Part shown: one piece after another, positions 23,243 through 33,607 of the stretch
How positions within the stretch are numbered: the stretch's first letter is position 1
Layout: each line of letters begins with the position of its first letter
From: Pigoraptor vietnamica
Taxonomy: Eukaryota; Opisthokonta; Filasterea
NCBI GenBank assembly: GCA_943704525.1
Contig: CALSCQ010000373.1
Span: forward strand, 1-47,290
Direction: 5' to 3'
DNA: 47,290 nucleotides
Notes under the pieces: generated by a model
The model's database searches: none
What the model was told of the DNA's origin: nothing
The model's input: the letters and a program-made list of their open reading frames with translations, nothing else
Program-made: the position numbers and the translations under genes

Positions 23243-26200
23243 ATGGGGCGCGCGTGGCAAAGCGCCGCCCTTTTAGCCTTCGCTCTCGTGCTGTTCGCCA
23301 GTGTTCCCCACAGAGTGCGCGCGCACGCTGTTGGCGGAGAGACGGCCGATGCGTACCCCCTCTACCGCTTGCAGGAGGTCATCGAAGCGGGCCTCGTGAA
23401 CGCGTCGAACACTGCGATTCCGAGCGCGCTGATGCGCAGGGCTGTCGTCGGCGGCGCGCCCACCAATTGCCCTGCGACCGGCAGCCCCAGCTACCAGTCG
23501 ATCGAGACGCTCTGCGACGGGATCGACAACGACTGCGACGGCGTGGTGGACCTCATCATCCCGACGGGTGTGGCCGCCTGCACCGTCGCCGGCGCAAAGG
23601 GGCGCTGCGCTGCCGGTTGGTACCAGTGCACGCCCTCCGGACGCGTGTGCATCGCGGGTTCGCCCGCACCCGAGTCGCTCAACGGCGTGGACGACGACTG
23701 CGATGGCATCGTGGACAATGTCAAGACGCCCCGCCAGGCCGCCTCGCGTCTCGCGCTCCTCGTCCCGTCCTACATCTCTGCGGACACCGAAGTACTCAAC
23801 GCGGTCGCCATTCTCGACCAATGGGGCGTGCCGTATACGCGCGTCAATGGCGATGCCGCGGTGGACTCTGCCCTTGCCACGCTGACGTCCGTCGGCGGGA
23901 CGTACTCTGTCGTTCTGATACCCGTTCGCGTTGACCCGAACTGGCTCACGCAGGCGCGCGCGGACAAGCTCACGGCCTTTGCGAACGCGGGCGGCGTCGT
24001 CGTGCTGCAGCGTCCCTCCGGCACGCGCGCGCTGGGCCTGGCAGGCATTACCGGGATGACCGCGAACACGGGCTCGGTGACGATTGTCCGCGTGGAAGCG
24101 TCGGCGAAGAGCACTTTCGGCATCTTTGACAAGCTGGACTCAGCAGAGGAGCTCTCGATCCCCGTCGTCGACCGCGACACGTTCGGCGACCTCAAGGTGT
24201 ACATGGACGTCTACACGGGCGTGACGAACGGCGGCACTGTGCTCATGCGCGCTTACGACGAATCGAACCGCGGCGCCGAAGTGGGACCGATGGCGGTCGC
24301 GCGCACGGTCGGTCAAGGCCGCATCTACGCTTTTGGCCACAACATGTACGCCTACTACTCGTACCGCGCCGGCTACATCAACACTTTCGATCCCGCGATT
24401 GACGTGTGGGGCCTACTACTCCGAGGTTTCCTCCGGGAAGCGACGGGCGGCCACTCTGTCGTGAAGCACACGGTGCCGGGCGCGCAGGGCTCGGCCATGT
24501 ACATCTCGCACGACGCCAGCTGGGACGAGGACTACGTGAAGGAGATGAACGACGCCGCAGCGACCGTCGGCGGGTGGCCCAACTATTACGTCCAGACGCC
24601 CATCGGCACGAACACGGCGACGTACCGCAATGTTGCCGTGTACCTCGCGACGCACGGGTCGGCGCCGCTGATGGCGCACACGGTGGAGCACGAGTCAGAT
24701 TTCAATACGCAGCCCGTGGGCGATTGCTCGCTGTCCCTGGCGCAGATAGCGTCGACGTACAAGGCGAACCCGCGTACGCTGTGCGGTGAGATTGCCGTGC
24801 CGAAGTACTGGCTGGAGCAGGCGACGGGGCTGCCGGTGACTGGGTTCCGGTCGCCGTACCTCCTCATCCACTCGAAGCAGTTTCAGCTGCTGAAGCAGGT
24901 GGGCGTTGCGCGTATGTTGTGCTGTCGTTGTGTCATGGCTTACAAGCGCACTGCGCCGTGACTTGCTTTGTACATTGCCCTTCGCTCGCCACCACTCATC
25001 TACCCATTACTCACACGTGACCACACACGCGCGTGCACGCAGTTGGGCTACACGGTCGACTCGAGCATTGCGATCTCCGAGCTGAAGACATCCCTCCCAA
25101 TTGCGACGGAGAAGATCAACATTCTGCAGTTCCAGTTCAACCGGAACGCCCTTTACACGATGCCGCTGCAGTGCGAGGACGGTTACGTCGACGCGAACAA
25201 GGTGCGCACGGACCTGCAGGTCGCGAACCTTGGCTGGTTTGCGACAAAGTGGCGCTACATAACGGCACGCACGGCGCACAACAACGCCCACACGATGATC
25301 CTGGACCACCCTGCGATCGGGTTCAACAGCGTCGACGTCGACAACAGGGGAAAGATCAACGCGTCGGTCCTCATGTACAAATTCGCCGCGGCGAACAACA
25401 TCCAGGTACAAAACCTCGCGTCACGTGAGTATCGCAGGCCTCCTCCTCTTGGAATGGTTGCGTGGAACTGTGCGTATGTGCGCGTGCGTTTGTGTGCGCT
25501 TGTGTGCGCTTGTGTGCGCATGCGTACGCGAGTCTGCGTGTGTGTCAGTGGGCGTGCGTTCTGCTTTGCACCCGTATAGTTTTACTACTGTGCCAATTGG
25601 CCGCGCTTCAGTCTGATGCCACCGCCCCCGTCACAGTGATCACGTGGTGGAAGGCGCGGGAGGCCGCCAACGTCGTCGCGACGTTCACCACCGCGGGCGC
25701 CTACGAGGGCTCCGTGTCGACTGGCGCCAATCTTCCCATCGACAACTTTGTCCTCGAATTCGGCGACTTCATCCGGGACTTTACGTGCGCGTGCTGCGGC
25801 GCATCGTCCATCACCAACAACAGGGTCGTCATCGCACACCTCAACGGCGGCGTCACGTGCTCCTTCCGCGCCACCACCGGCGTCAACCCCGCCCCTCCCC
25901 CGGCGACCACGGCGGTCCCCAGCTCCACGTCCACCCCTGCTGCGCAGTCATCGGCCAAGGCGGCCTCTTCAAACACGCCCGCAGCCACGACGTCGGTTCG
26001 CGCCCCTGTTACCTCCACTCCCGCGCCTGCCGCAACGAGCTCTGCGCGCCCGCCCACCACGTCCGCAGCCGCGCCTCCTGCGTCGACGGGCGGACCTGCC
26101 GTGACGCCCACGACCGCGCCGACCATTGTCACGTGCCCTGCGCCTCAGGGTGCAACGCTGATTGAGAATTTTGCGACGCCATCGCGCTTCACATCGCGGA

Positions 26201-26926
26201 CGAACATTCTCGGCGGCACGTGGACGGTGAGTGTTCCCTCTGGCGCCGCGTATGCACTCAGCACGCCCACTGCCCTTCCCTTCAGTGCCCATTCCAGTGT
26301 GCACGTCCTGACTAATGTTGCGCACTGAATCGCCACTCGTCTCATCTTTCCGGCTGTTGCCCGTACACGGCACGCATCCAATTTTCACTCGCCTCTTATC
26401 CTTTGGGTTGTCCGCACGCATACGCGCGTTGCGGTTTTAACACACCTACGCCTACCACACACTGACACACATACGCACACCGCAGGACGACGGCACGATG
26501 AACCTCCAGCGCACGGCCGCGTCCACGCTGCAGATGACGATCGCCTCCGCCGCGAGCCATTGGGTCATGAACTTTGTCGGTGGCAATGCCTGTTACTCGC
26601 TGGACCCGACGGTGGACGCCCTCATCCTCGCCCTGATTGCGCCGCGCGGGATCGACTTTGACGTCCGCGTGACGTACCGCACGAACGGCGAGGCGGACTC
26701 GTGCAGCGGAAGCACGCTGTCGGCGGTCGTTTCGCTGTCCAGCATCGCAGACACCAACTCGTTCGCTGGGACGCGCCCGGCCAACGCAGTGTTTCCGCTG
26801 GTGCGGTTTGGGTCGATTCGCCGGTCGGCGCTTGTGTCGGTGGGCCTCGAGAACTTCCGCGTGGCCGGGCGCACAGGCAGCGGCGATGTTGTGCAGCTCA
26901 AGTCGGTCACTGTCGCAAACTGCTAA
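23243..26926 (+). CDS. Secreted polysaccharide-deacetylase-like protein with MopE metal-binding motifs
   Basis: Exons 23243-24898, 25043-25405, 25612-26226 and 26486-26926 give 1024 residues. An alternative second intron (25425-25579, donor GTGAGT, acceptor TATAG) is also in phase and gives 1041. A signal peptide (SAALLAFALVLFASVPHRVRA) is followed by two MopE-type calcium/metal motifs, CDGIDNDCDGVVD (91-103) and a second ending GVDDDCDGIVD. A Rossmann-like stretch comes next, then a carbohydrate-esterase-4-like region with HDASWDED, MAHTVEHESDF (an H-T-x-x-H pair), GFRSPYL (R-x-P-Y), YTVDSSI and MILDHP. These match the order of NodB motifs: metal His pair, Arg-Pro, final L-x-H. The first motif lacks a clean TxDD. 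A Pro/Ser/Thr-rich linker leads to a C-terminal beta-rich domain (LGGTWTDDGTM across the last splice), probably carbohydrate-binding. Likely role: de-N-acetylation of a surface polysaccharide. Confidence 0.8.
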
Positions 26927-27512
26927 GAGTGGCCGTCAGCGTCCCGTCGCCAAGAATGGAACTTTGCGCATTGTACGTCTGGCCGCACCGTACCCGGCGG
27001 GAGTGCACTTCGCGGTGCCATGACTTAGATATGATGACGGTGCGGCAGCGGCAAGCAAACCGACGGATCGTACTAAAGCGCAGATTGAACTGTACGAGTG
27101 CGGTACTGCGGTTGGTGTGCATTGCTGCAGGCGTCGACATTGTACACTTGCGTGTGAGTGGGGACAGTAGCGTTTAGTGCACTCCAGGGGACAGATCCAA
27201 ACCCCCGAAGGAGAGCCGGAACTGGCTTGAAATGCGTGAAATGAAGGAAGAGGAAGGAAGGGTAACGCGAATAACGACAGTGGAGGAACAAGTGACGCCG
27301 GAAACGCAAAACTGCTGAATAATGCAACTAAAGCGAAAGTTGAAGAGAGAGAGAAAGAAAGGGAGAGGGGGGGGGAGAAAGAGAGAACGACGGGAAGGCC
27401 GCGACTGGAGTCACCCCCATTAGCCGTCCGTCGCGCTTCATCGTGCAGCGAACGACCGTTGACTGGACTGACTTTGAGCAGGTCGCAGTTCGGGACTGAT
27501 CCCGCCGCGCGG
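26927..27512. other. Spacer between convergent genes
   Basis: Lies between the stop codons of the deacetylase-like gene (+) and the L-domain gene (-). A purine-rich GA/G tract at about 27340-27395 is the only notable feature. Confidence 0.5.
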
Positions 27513-30500
27513 TCACTGAAGCGTGACGTAGTCCGTTCCAATCAAGGCGTCCGGGCACGTGAAGACGACGGTTTGCGTGCGGAGGGACAGGGCGACCGTG
27601 CTGCACTGCCACGGGTCGCCGACGCGCGTGGAGCGAACCTTCAGGGACACGAGCGTCCCGACATCGATGCCCGTGCGCTGGAATCTCCACGATGTTCCGG
27701 CGCCCAGCGACGCGGCAATCTGCATCTCGCCACTCTCGAGACCGTTTGGCCCGACTGCCGCGCACATAACTGGACCGGACGTGCCCGCGCCGTCGCTGTT
27801 CGGTGTGACCACGACGATCGTGTACGTGGCCGAGCCGGGCGTGCCTGTAGCGGCGCGCGAGGACGAAGGTTGTGTCGACGAAGCCACGGTCGCGGACGTC
27901 GTGGGCTGTTGAGGTGTCGCGAGGTTCGTGGAGCTAGGGGCCCGTGAAGCAGACGGCTGTTGGGCCGGTGTCGTAACCGATGACGGTCCCGTGGAAACGC
28001 CGACGCCAGCGGCAGTCGGGCTGACGGCGAGTGCCTGCGACGGGGTTCCGGAGGCAGATGGAATGGCCGAGTTGACGGCGGTAGGTGCCACTGCCGCGGA
28101 CAGACTGGGGGATGCGATGGTCGTGAACGAGCTGTTGCGCACACCTGACGAGACGATCGAAGGAAAATCATTATTCAGTCAATAGGTCAGAGTGCACTCA
28201 AGTGCAACGCCGCGTACAGACGGAGGCGGATGCGTGAGGAGCAGTGCAATAGAGTGAGAGATCCGAAACAGGGCTCTGTGTGTGTGCCGTGTGCGTGGCG
28301 TGTGCGCCGGTGTGTGTCTGCGTGAGTGTGAATGCAAGTGCCGTGTGTGTGCGCGCCGGCGTGCGCGCGTGTGTGGGCGCAGCGTCACGTCTGACACCGT
28401 TCAACGCCACGGAACTGTCAATGACTGCGACTGACAGCCGCCAGTGAGAAGCGCCTGTCACTCCGGTTCAGTGTCATAGCAAATAGTTCAGAATTCAAAG
28501 AAAAACTTAAGGGGAGTACTGGCAAGCATATGTATATCTCAGTCTTCCCACCGTAAGGCAAGGGGCATGTGCACGTGACGAGATCGCCGTTGCGGCGGCG
28601 GAGCTGAACCTGTTCGGCGCTGTTCCCAAGCGCTGAATTTTTTTTTTTTTTGAATCAGCCTTTTGAGAATCATTACAACTGAACAGCCAAAAACAAAAAA
28701 TGCAGTAATGTTGTTAGTCCACATACGCAGTCACATGAACAAAAATAAATAAAAAACAAATAAACGAAATCAATACTCACCAAATTCTCCTATGTACATC
28801 AGGCCATTGTCGCCGTCGCGGCCGCAATACGACGGCTCGACAGGGACGTACATACCGGCAGAGGACACCGCAACAGTAACGACGACCGTTTCCTTGGGCG
28901 GATACACGGTGGTAGTGACTGGAGGCGGCGTTACCGTCACGGGCACAAGCGACGTGGTTGTCACTGTCACGGAAGCTGTCACAGTAACGGGCGGTGGTGT
29001 GACGGTGACAGGCACAAGCGACGTGGTTGTCACAGTCACGGACGCCGTCACAGTAACGGGCGGCGGTGTGACAGTAACCGGAACGATCGAGGTAACGGGA
29101 ACGGTGACCGCGTAGATAGAGATGGACGTGGTTGGAACACAATACGGCGTCGCTATTCCCGTCACGCTGGCAAGTGCGGCAGTCGGCAACGCTAGCGCAG
29201 AACTGGTAGTTGACTCGCAGTTGCCTGGAATGCTGCATGGCGCAACGCAGCGCCCGTTGTAGAGAATCGCCCCGGCCTTGCACGAGACGCATCCACTGTC
29301 GGCCGCGGTGGTGCACGTCGCGCACGACGGATCGCAGACGATCTTCAGACGGTCGGCGCATTTCGTTGGGTCCGCATTCCCCGAGGCAGTAACTTTGATT
29401 CCATTCGCCACAAATGACGCATTCAGCGCAGCATCGATGCAAAGCAATACATCATTCGCAAGGGTGACTCCGCCGTACACAGCCCGCAGACCGAGAAGTC
29501 CGCTCACGTTTGCAAGCTTCTCGTTGTTTGAAATCGTGAGGCCGACCCTATAGTCAGTGTCGCCACTCGCGACTTCCGGCGACGCGACCGTCTGGAGCCC
29601 GGCGAGTCCGTTGACGTTGCGCAATAGCGAGTTTGTGCTGATGAGAAGGCCCATGGTCGTCGACGCCAGCGACGCGAGGCCATCGATCGTCTCGAGGCGG
29701 TCGTTGTTTGAGATGGAGCAGTAGTGCTGGTTTGGACCCGCGCACGCGACCCCTGTAAGCGCACGAAAGCCAGAGATGCGCGCGAGGGCAGGGTTGTCCG
29801 TGATGATGAGAGGGCCGCACCCGATGAACTCTGCGACGGGGAAGCCGGCGATTTCGGAAAGCAACGAGTTCCCGCGGATCCACACGCGCGGCCCAAAATA
29901 CCTCTGATCGCCCCGCAACCACGAGTACGTGTCGTACGAGCAAACCGTCGTGGGACTGCCCTGTAACAGCTTGTCGCGCTGTGAACGAAGGCGTAGGTCG
30001 CAGCCGATGAGCGTGAGCGCTGGGAAGCCGTCGACGCGCGTAAGTGTCGGGTTGTCGTTGATGTGCACGGCGCCAGCCGCAGCAAGCGACGGAAACCCAT
30101 CAGTGAGCGTGGCGAGGCGTGCGTTCGAGGCGACGCGCACACGGCCAACTACAGTCGCGAGTACTGGAAACGGACGGAGCGCCGTGAGCGACGAGTGACC
30201 GATGACCTCCACGTTTCCCTTGACAGTGTCGAGCGCGCTGAGGCCGGCAAACGTGAACGTCGCCGACGCACCATTCGCAACTAAAAGCGAGCCGGGTAGC
30301 ACTGTGAGGGATGGCATGCTGGGAAACGCCTCGAGCAACAGGTTACCCGAAATGTTGATGGATTGGACGGTGTCCAGACGCGGGAACGCCCCGACGCTGC
30401 GCAGCGCCACGTTGTCTCCGATCCCCATCCCGCCGCCAGTGCTGCGGATGCTGGTCAGGCTGTCGAATGATCCGATGGACGTGAGGGCGCCGTTCGCGGT

Positions 30501-32341
30501 GACGGAGAACGATCCCTTCAGAGTCTCCAGCGCGGGCAGGCCGCCGATTGTGGCGAGCTTCGCGTTTCCCCGCACCTCGAAATCGCCGCCGATGGTCTGC
30601 AGCGCCGCAAGATTCGTTCTGTCGATCGCAAGCAGCGCGGGATTGTCCTTGAACGAGAGGCTGCCGCCGTCGGCAGTCCAGCTGAGGCGCTCGAGACCCG
30701 CAACCGACAACAGCGACGGGCAGCTGTCCACAACCAGGCCGCGAATGTACGTCGCCGACGACAGCGTCGTGAGGTTGCGAATGGCGAGTCCCGACAGGCG
30801 CACGGCAGCGCCGATTGTGTCGTACCCGTCAAACAGCGAAAATTGGTCCAGCTTTGGGCTCGAGATGATCTCAATGCTCGGAATGTCGGGCATGGCGCCA
30901 AGCGCAGAGGAGATCGGCCCGTTGATGGCGCGCAAGTTGCCATTGTTGCGGATGAAAAGACCGCCCGTCACTTGCTCGAGACGGGCGAGATCGCCGCGCG
31001 CAATCGAAACGAGGTTGTCGTTCGTGTCGATGATGAGTGGCCCGTAGACAGTCCGCAGGGACGCGAGACCGGTGAGGTTCGTCAGCTTGCTGTTCACGTT
31101 GATCGTGAGGCCGACCCTATAGTCAGTGTCGCCACTCGCGACTTCCGGCGACGCAACCGTCTGGAGCCCGGCGAGTCCGTTGACGTTGCGCAGTAGCGAG
31201 TTTGTGCTGATGAGAAGGCCCATGGTCGTCGACGCCAGCGACGCGAGGCCATCGATCGTCTCGAGGCGGTCGTTGTTTGAGATGGAGCAGTAGTGCTGGT
31301 TTGGACCCGCGCACGCGACCCCTGTAAGCGCACGAAAGCCAGANNNNNNNNNNNNNNNNNNNNNNNNNNNNNNNNNNNNNNNNNNNNNNNNNNNNNNNNN
31401 NNNNNNNNNNNNNNNNNNNNNNNNNNNNNNNNNNNNNNNGTCGTCGACGCCAGCGACGCGAGGCCATCGATCGTCTCGAGGCGGTCGTTGTTTGAGATGG
31501 AGCAGTAGTGCTGGTTTGGACCCGCGCACGCGACCCCTGTAAGCGCACGAAAGCCCGAAATGCGCGCGAGGGCAGGGTTGTCCGTGATGATGAGAGGGCC
31601 GCACCCGATGAACTCTGCGACGGGGAAGCCGGCAATTTCGGAAAGCAACGAGTTCCCGCGGATCCACACGCGCGGCCCAAAATACCTCTGATCGCCCCGC
31701 AACCAAGAGTACGTGTCGTACGAGCACACCGTCGTGGGACTGCCTTGTAACAACTGGTCGAGTTGTGCACGAAGGCGCAGGTCGCAGCCGATGAGCGTGA
31801 GCGCTGGGAAGCCGTCGACGCGCGTGAGCACGGGGTTGTCGGTTATTTGGATGCCGCCCAAACGCACGAGCTTCGGGAGCGCGGTCGAATTGAGGACGGC
31901 AATGTTGGACTGGCGAATGATGAGGCGGCCCGTAATCTCCTCGCAGTTTGCGAGTGCGTTTAGGTCGTTGAGGCTTGTGACAACGCGATCGCCCGTGCAG
32001 ACATCCGCCCTCGCAGCACCACCTGAGTCGCATCCGTCACAATAATCAGTATTGCGTGCTCACGACAGTGATCAGCCGATCATTCAGTTACAGTACTCAG
32101 TACACAATTGAACTGATCAGCACGTGAGAAAGACAAATGTCAGCGGCCGCCGGATTGATGGCTCCGTCGAGCCGTCAAGCCCCTTCTAATTCTTTGCTTA
32201 CAAATCTAAGCAGTTATACGGCACGCCATAGCGAGTCAGGTCGAGCTCGAGGCGTCCCGGCTGATACTCGGTGATGCACTTACCGAGGAGGCAGAGAGCA
32301 ATTGTTAAAACGGCTGCGACTGCCACGCCGTCACGGGCCAT
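27513..32341 (-). CDS. Secreted leucine-rich / receptor-L-domain-like protein with Cys-rich, Thr/Pro and PLAT-like regions
   Basis: Exon 1, 32341-32284, encodes the signal peptide MARDGVAVAAVLTIALCLL and ends at a canonical GTAAGT. Exon 2 runs 32022-28781, and exon 3 28144-27513 follows a 636-bp intron (GTGAGT, CGTCAG). Exon 2 is interrupted by 96 N. Removing 215 bp of duplicated flank plus N makes the three exons in frame, with 1238 residues. Exon 2 holds many irregular leucine-rich units (DNPALxxIxGFPALTxIG type) like L domains of receptor ectodomains, then a Cys-rich knot (CDPSCATCTTAADSGC) and three VTVTPPPVT-containing repeats. Exon 3 is Ser/Thr/Pro-rich and ends in a PLAT-like domain (ATYTIVVVTPNSDGAGTSGP, then WRFQRTGIDVGTLVSLKV). 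No membrane segment is seen, so it is probably secreted or wall-bound. Ligand unknown. Confidence 0.82.
28145..28780 (-). other. Long intron of the L-domain gene
   Basis: A 636-bp intron, by far the longest I can define here. It contains a GT-rich patch (28275-28370), a run of about 14 T near 28636-28650 and an AT-rich donor end. No nested gene is recognised. Confidence 0.75.
28917..29100 (-). repeat. Coding tandem repeat, three Thr/Val/Pro units
   Basis: Three near-identical units of about 63 bp encode VPVTVTPPPVTVTASVTVTT-type sequence, a probable extended, possibly O-glycosylated stalk in the L-domain protein. Confidence 0.9.
29541..30017 (-). repeat. Internal duplicated leucine-rich block, copy A
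   Basis: 476 bp between matching landmarks, nearly identical to 31110-31801 (copy B) once the false duplication in B is discounted. The copies differ at scattered bases (for example gcgaccgtc/gcaaccgtc, aaccacgag/aaccaagag), concentrated near 29950-30000. This indicates a recent internal duplication or gene conversion. Confidence 0.9.
31110..31801 (-). repeat. Internal duplicated leucine-rich block, copy B (contains the assembly gap)
   Basis: Same landmarks as copy A but 691 bp instead of 476. The excess of 215 bp equals the 119 bp repeated on both sides of the gap plus the 96 N. Confidence 0.9.
31344..31439. other. Assembly gap (96 N), apparently false
   Basis: The 119 bases before the gap (31225-31343) match the bases after it (31440-31558) except at the last few positions (agccaga/agcccga). 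The two contig ends therefore probably overlap rather than being separated. Confidence 0.9.
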
Positions 32342-33607
32342 CCCGCGACCCATTTCGCTTGTCGTATTGCGAGCCACTGAAAAATTTCGCAGTTCGGTAG
32401 CAAGAAAACTCCGTGCTTCTTTCCAATCCCCTCGAACCCACGGAACACGATTTACGTTCCAGTCGAATGTTTGTGCCGTGGGAACTTCTCGCCCGTCACG
32501 TGATGAGTCGGGGGCACTCTTTGAATTGGAAACGCCCGCAATACAATTGATGCTCTCCCTAGAGATTCGAATTCCGGGAGAAAGTAACATGTCACGAGTT
32601 TTTAATCTGAGGCCGCCGGTGAATCAGTCTCATTAATCACTCGGTCGGCCAGTTCGTTGGGCGCGGCTGCCGAGTTCAGTCGGTCGCCGGCAGACATAGG
32701 GCCTAACACACGTGTGTTAGGCCCTATGCCGGCAGACCATTGGCACACCTCCCATCGAAGCGAGCAGTCTCTGATACATTTGTGAGTTAGCAGCCGAGCT
32801 TAACATTTCGTCAGTTCTCCCGCTCAGTGGGTCACCTATTCCAGACTGAAAATTCAGCGATTCCTATTCCGACCAGTGGTGCCGTGCGGTCTGATTGGTG
32901 TTCCAATTTTTATTCCAGGACGGGAATTATTTATACTGTCCCATTGGTTCTATTCCCACAACGGGTGTTGCATTCTGATTGGTGTTTCGCATTGATTTCC
33001 CGGCGTGGATTGATCGGCCTATTGTGCTTCTCGTGCAAAACGCCCGCCCGGTAAACTGCGTTACCGGCCAGCATCAATGCGTGCCCGGCAGTGCTCAGTG
33101 GATCAACTGATGAGCGAATCCGCCAGTGAATTCTCAGTCTCGGACGCCGGTCCAATGGCATATTGTTCGGTGCTTTTGCCAGTGGAACTGGCCGACGTCA
33201 GGACGGTGCGAACAAAGGTATCAGATTGTGACTGCAACGGCATCTCTGAGCGCCATGGCGAAATTTCGGGCAACCATGACAGTCGTCAACAAGCACCGGC
33301 AGCGCACCACCGTTGGCTCGAGCAGGCAACTCTGCGGGACTGTTGCATTCGTTGCACTGCTGATCGTCGGTCACTGACAAGATCACTGAGTGCCGCGCCG
33401 GTGATACTGCAGGTCAGTGTGTCTGACTGACTCACCCTGACCGGTGTGTCAGTCTGAGTTGAACGACCGGACTACTAGCCGAGCCGAACTGTGAGCCACA
33501 ACTTGGCTGCCGCGCCTATTTTACTTAGGCAAGCACTGAAGTGTCATACCCCGTAGTAAGTACTGTTGTTACCCTATTCGAAACTTGAATTTGAATAATA
33601 ATAAATT
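32342..33607. other. Intergenic spacer upstream of the L-domain gene
   Basis: Less GC-rich than its neighbours. Contains the palindrome at 32695-32728 and a near-palindromic AT run (gaataataataaa / ttttattattatt) at about 33592-33618. The open frames here match no domain I recognise. Confidence 0.5.
32687..32736. mobile_element. 34-bp perfect palindrome flanked by an 8-bp direct repeat (possible minimal MITE or excision remnant)
   Basis: The half-site CATAGGGCCTAACACAC is followed directly by its exact reverse complement (32695-32728). The palindrome is bracketed by CCGGCAGA at 32687-32694 and 32729-32736, a perfect 8-bp duplication. Eight-base target-site duplications are known for hAT and Zisupton-type cut-and-paste transposons. 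Two abutting terminal inverted repeats with all internal sequence lost would look like this. It could also be a chance palindrome or a hairpin with another role. Confidence 0.5.

Noticed and set aside
25425-25579. Alternative second intron of the deacetylase gene (donor GTGAGT, acceptor TATAG)
   Set aside because: In phase, but adds a hydrophobic stretch (LLLLCQLAAL) in a secreted enzyme. I preferred donor 25406 and acceptor 25611, though the donor GTACAA is weaker; this stays undecided.
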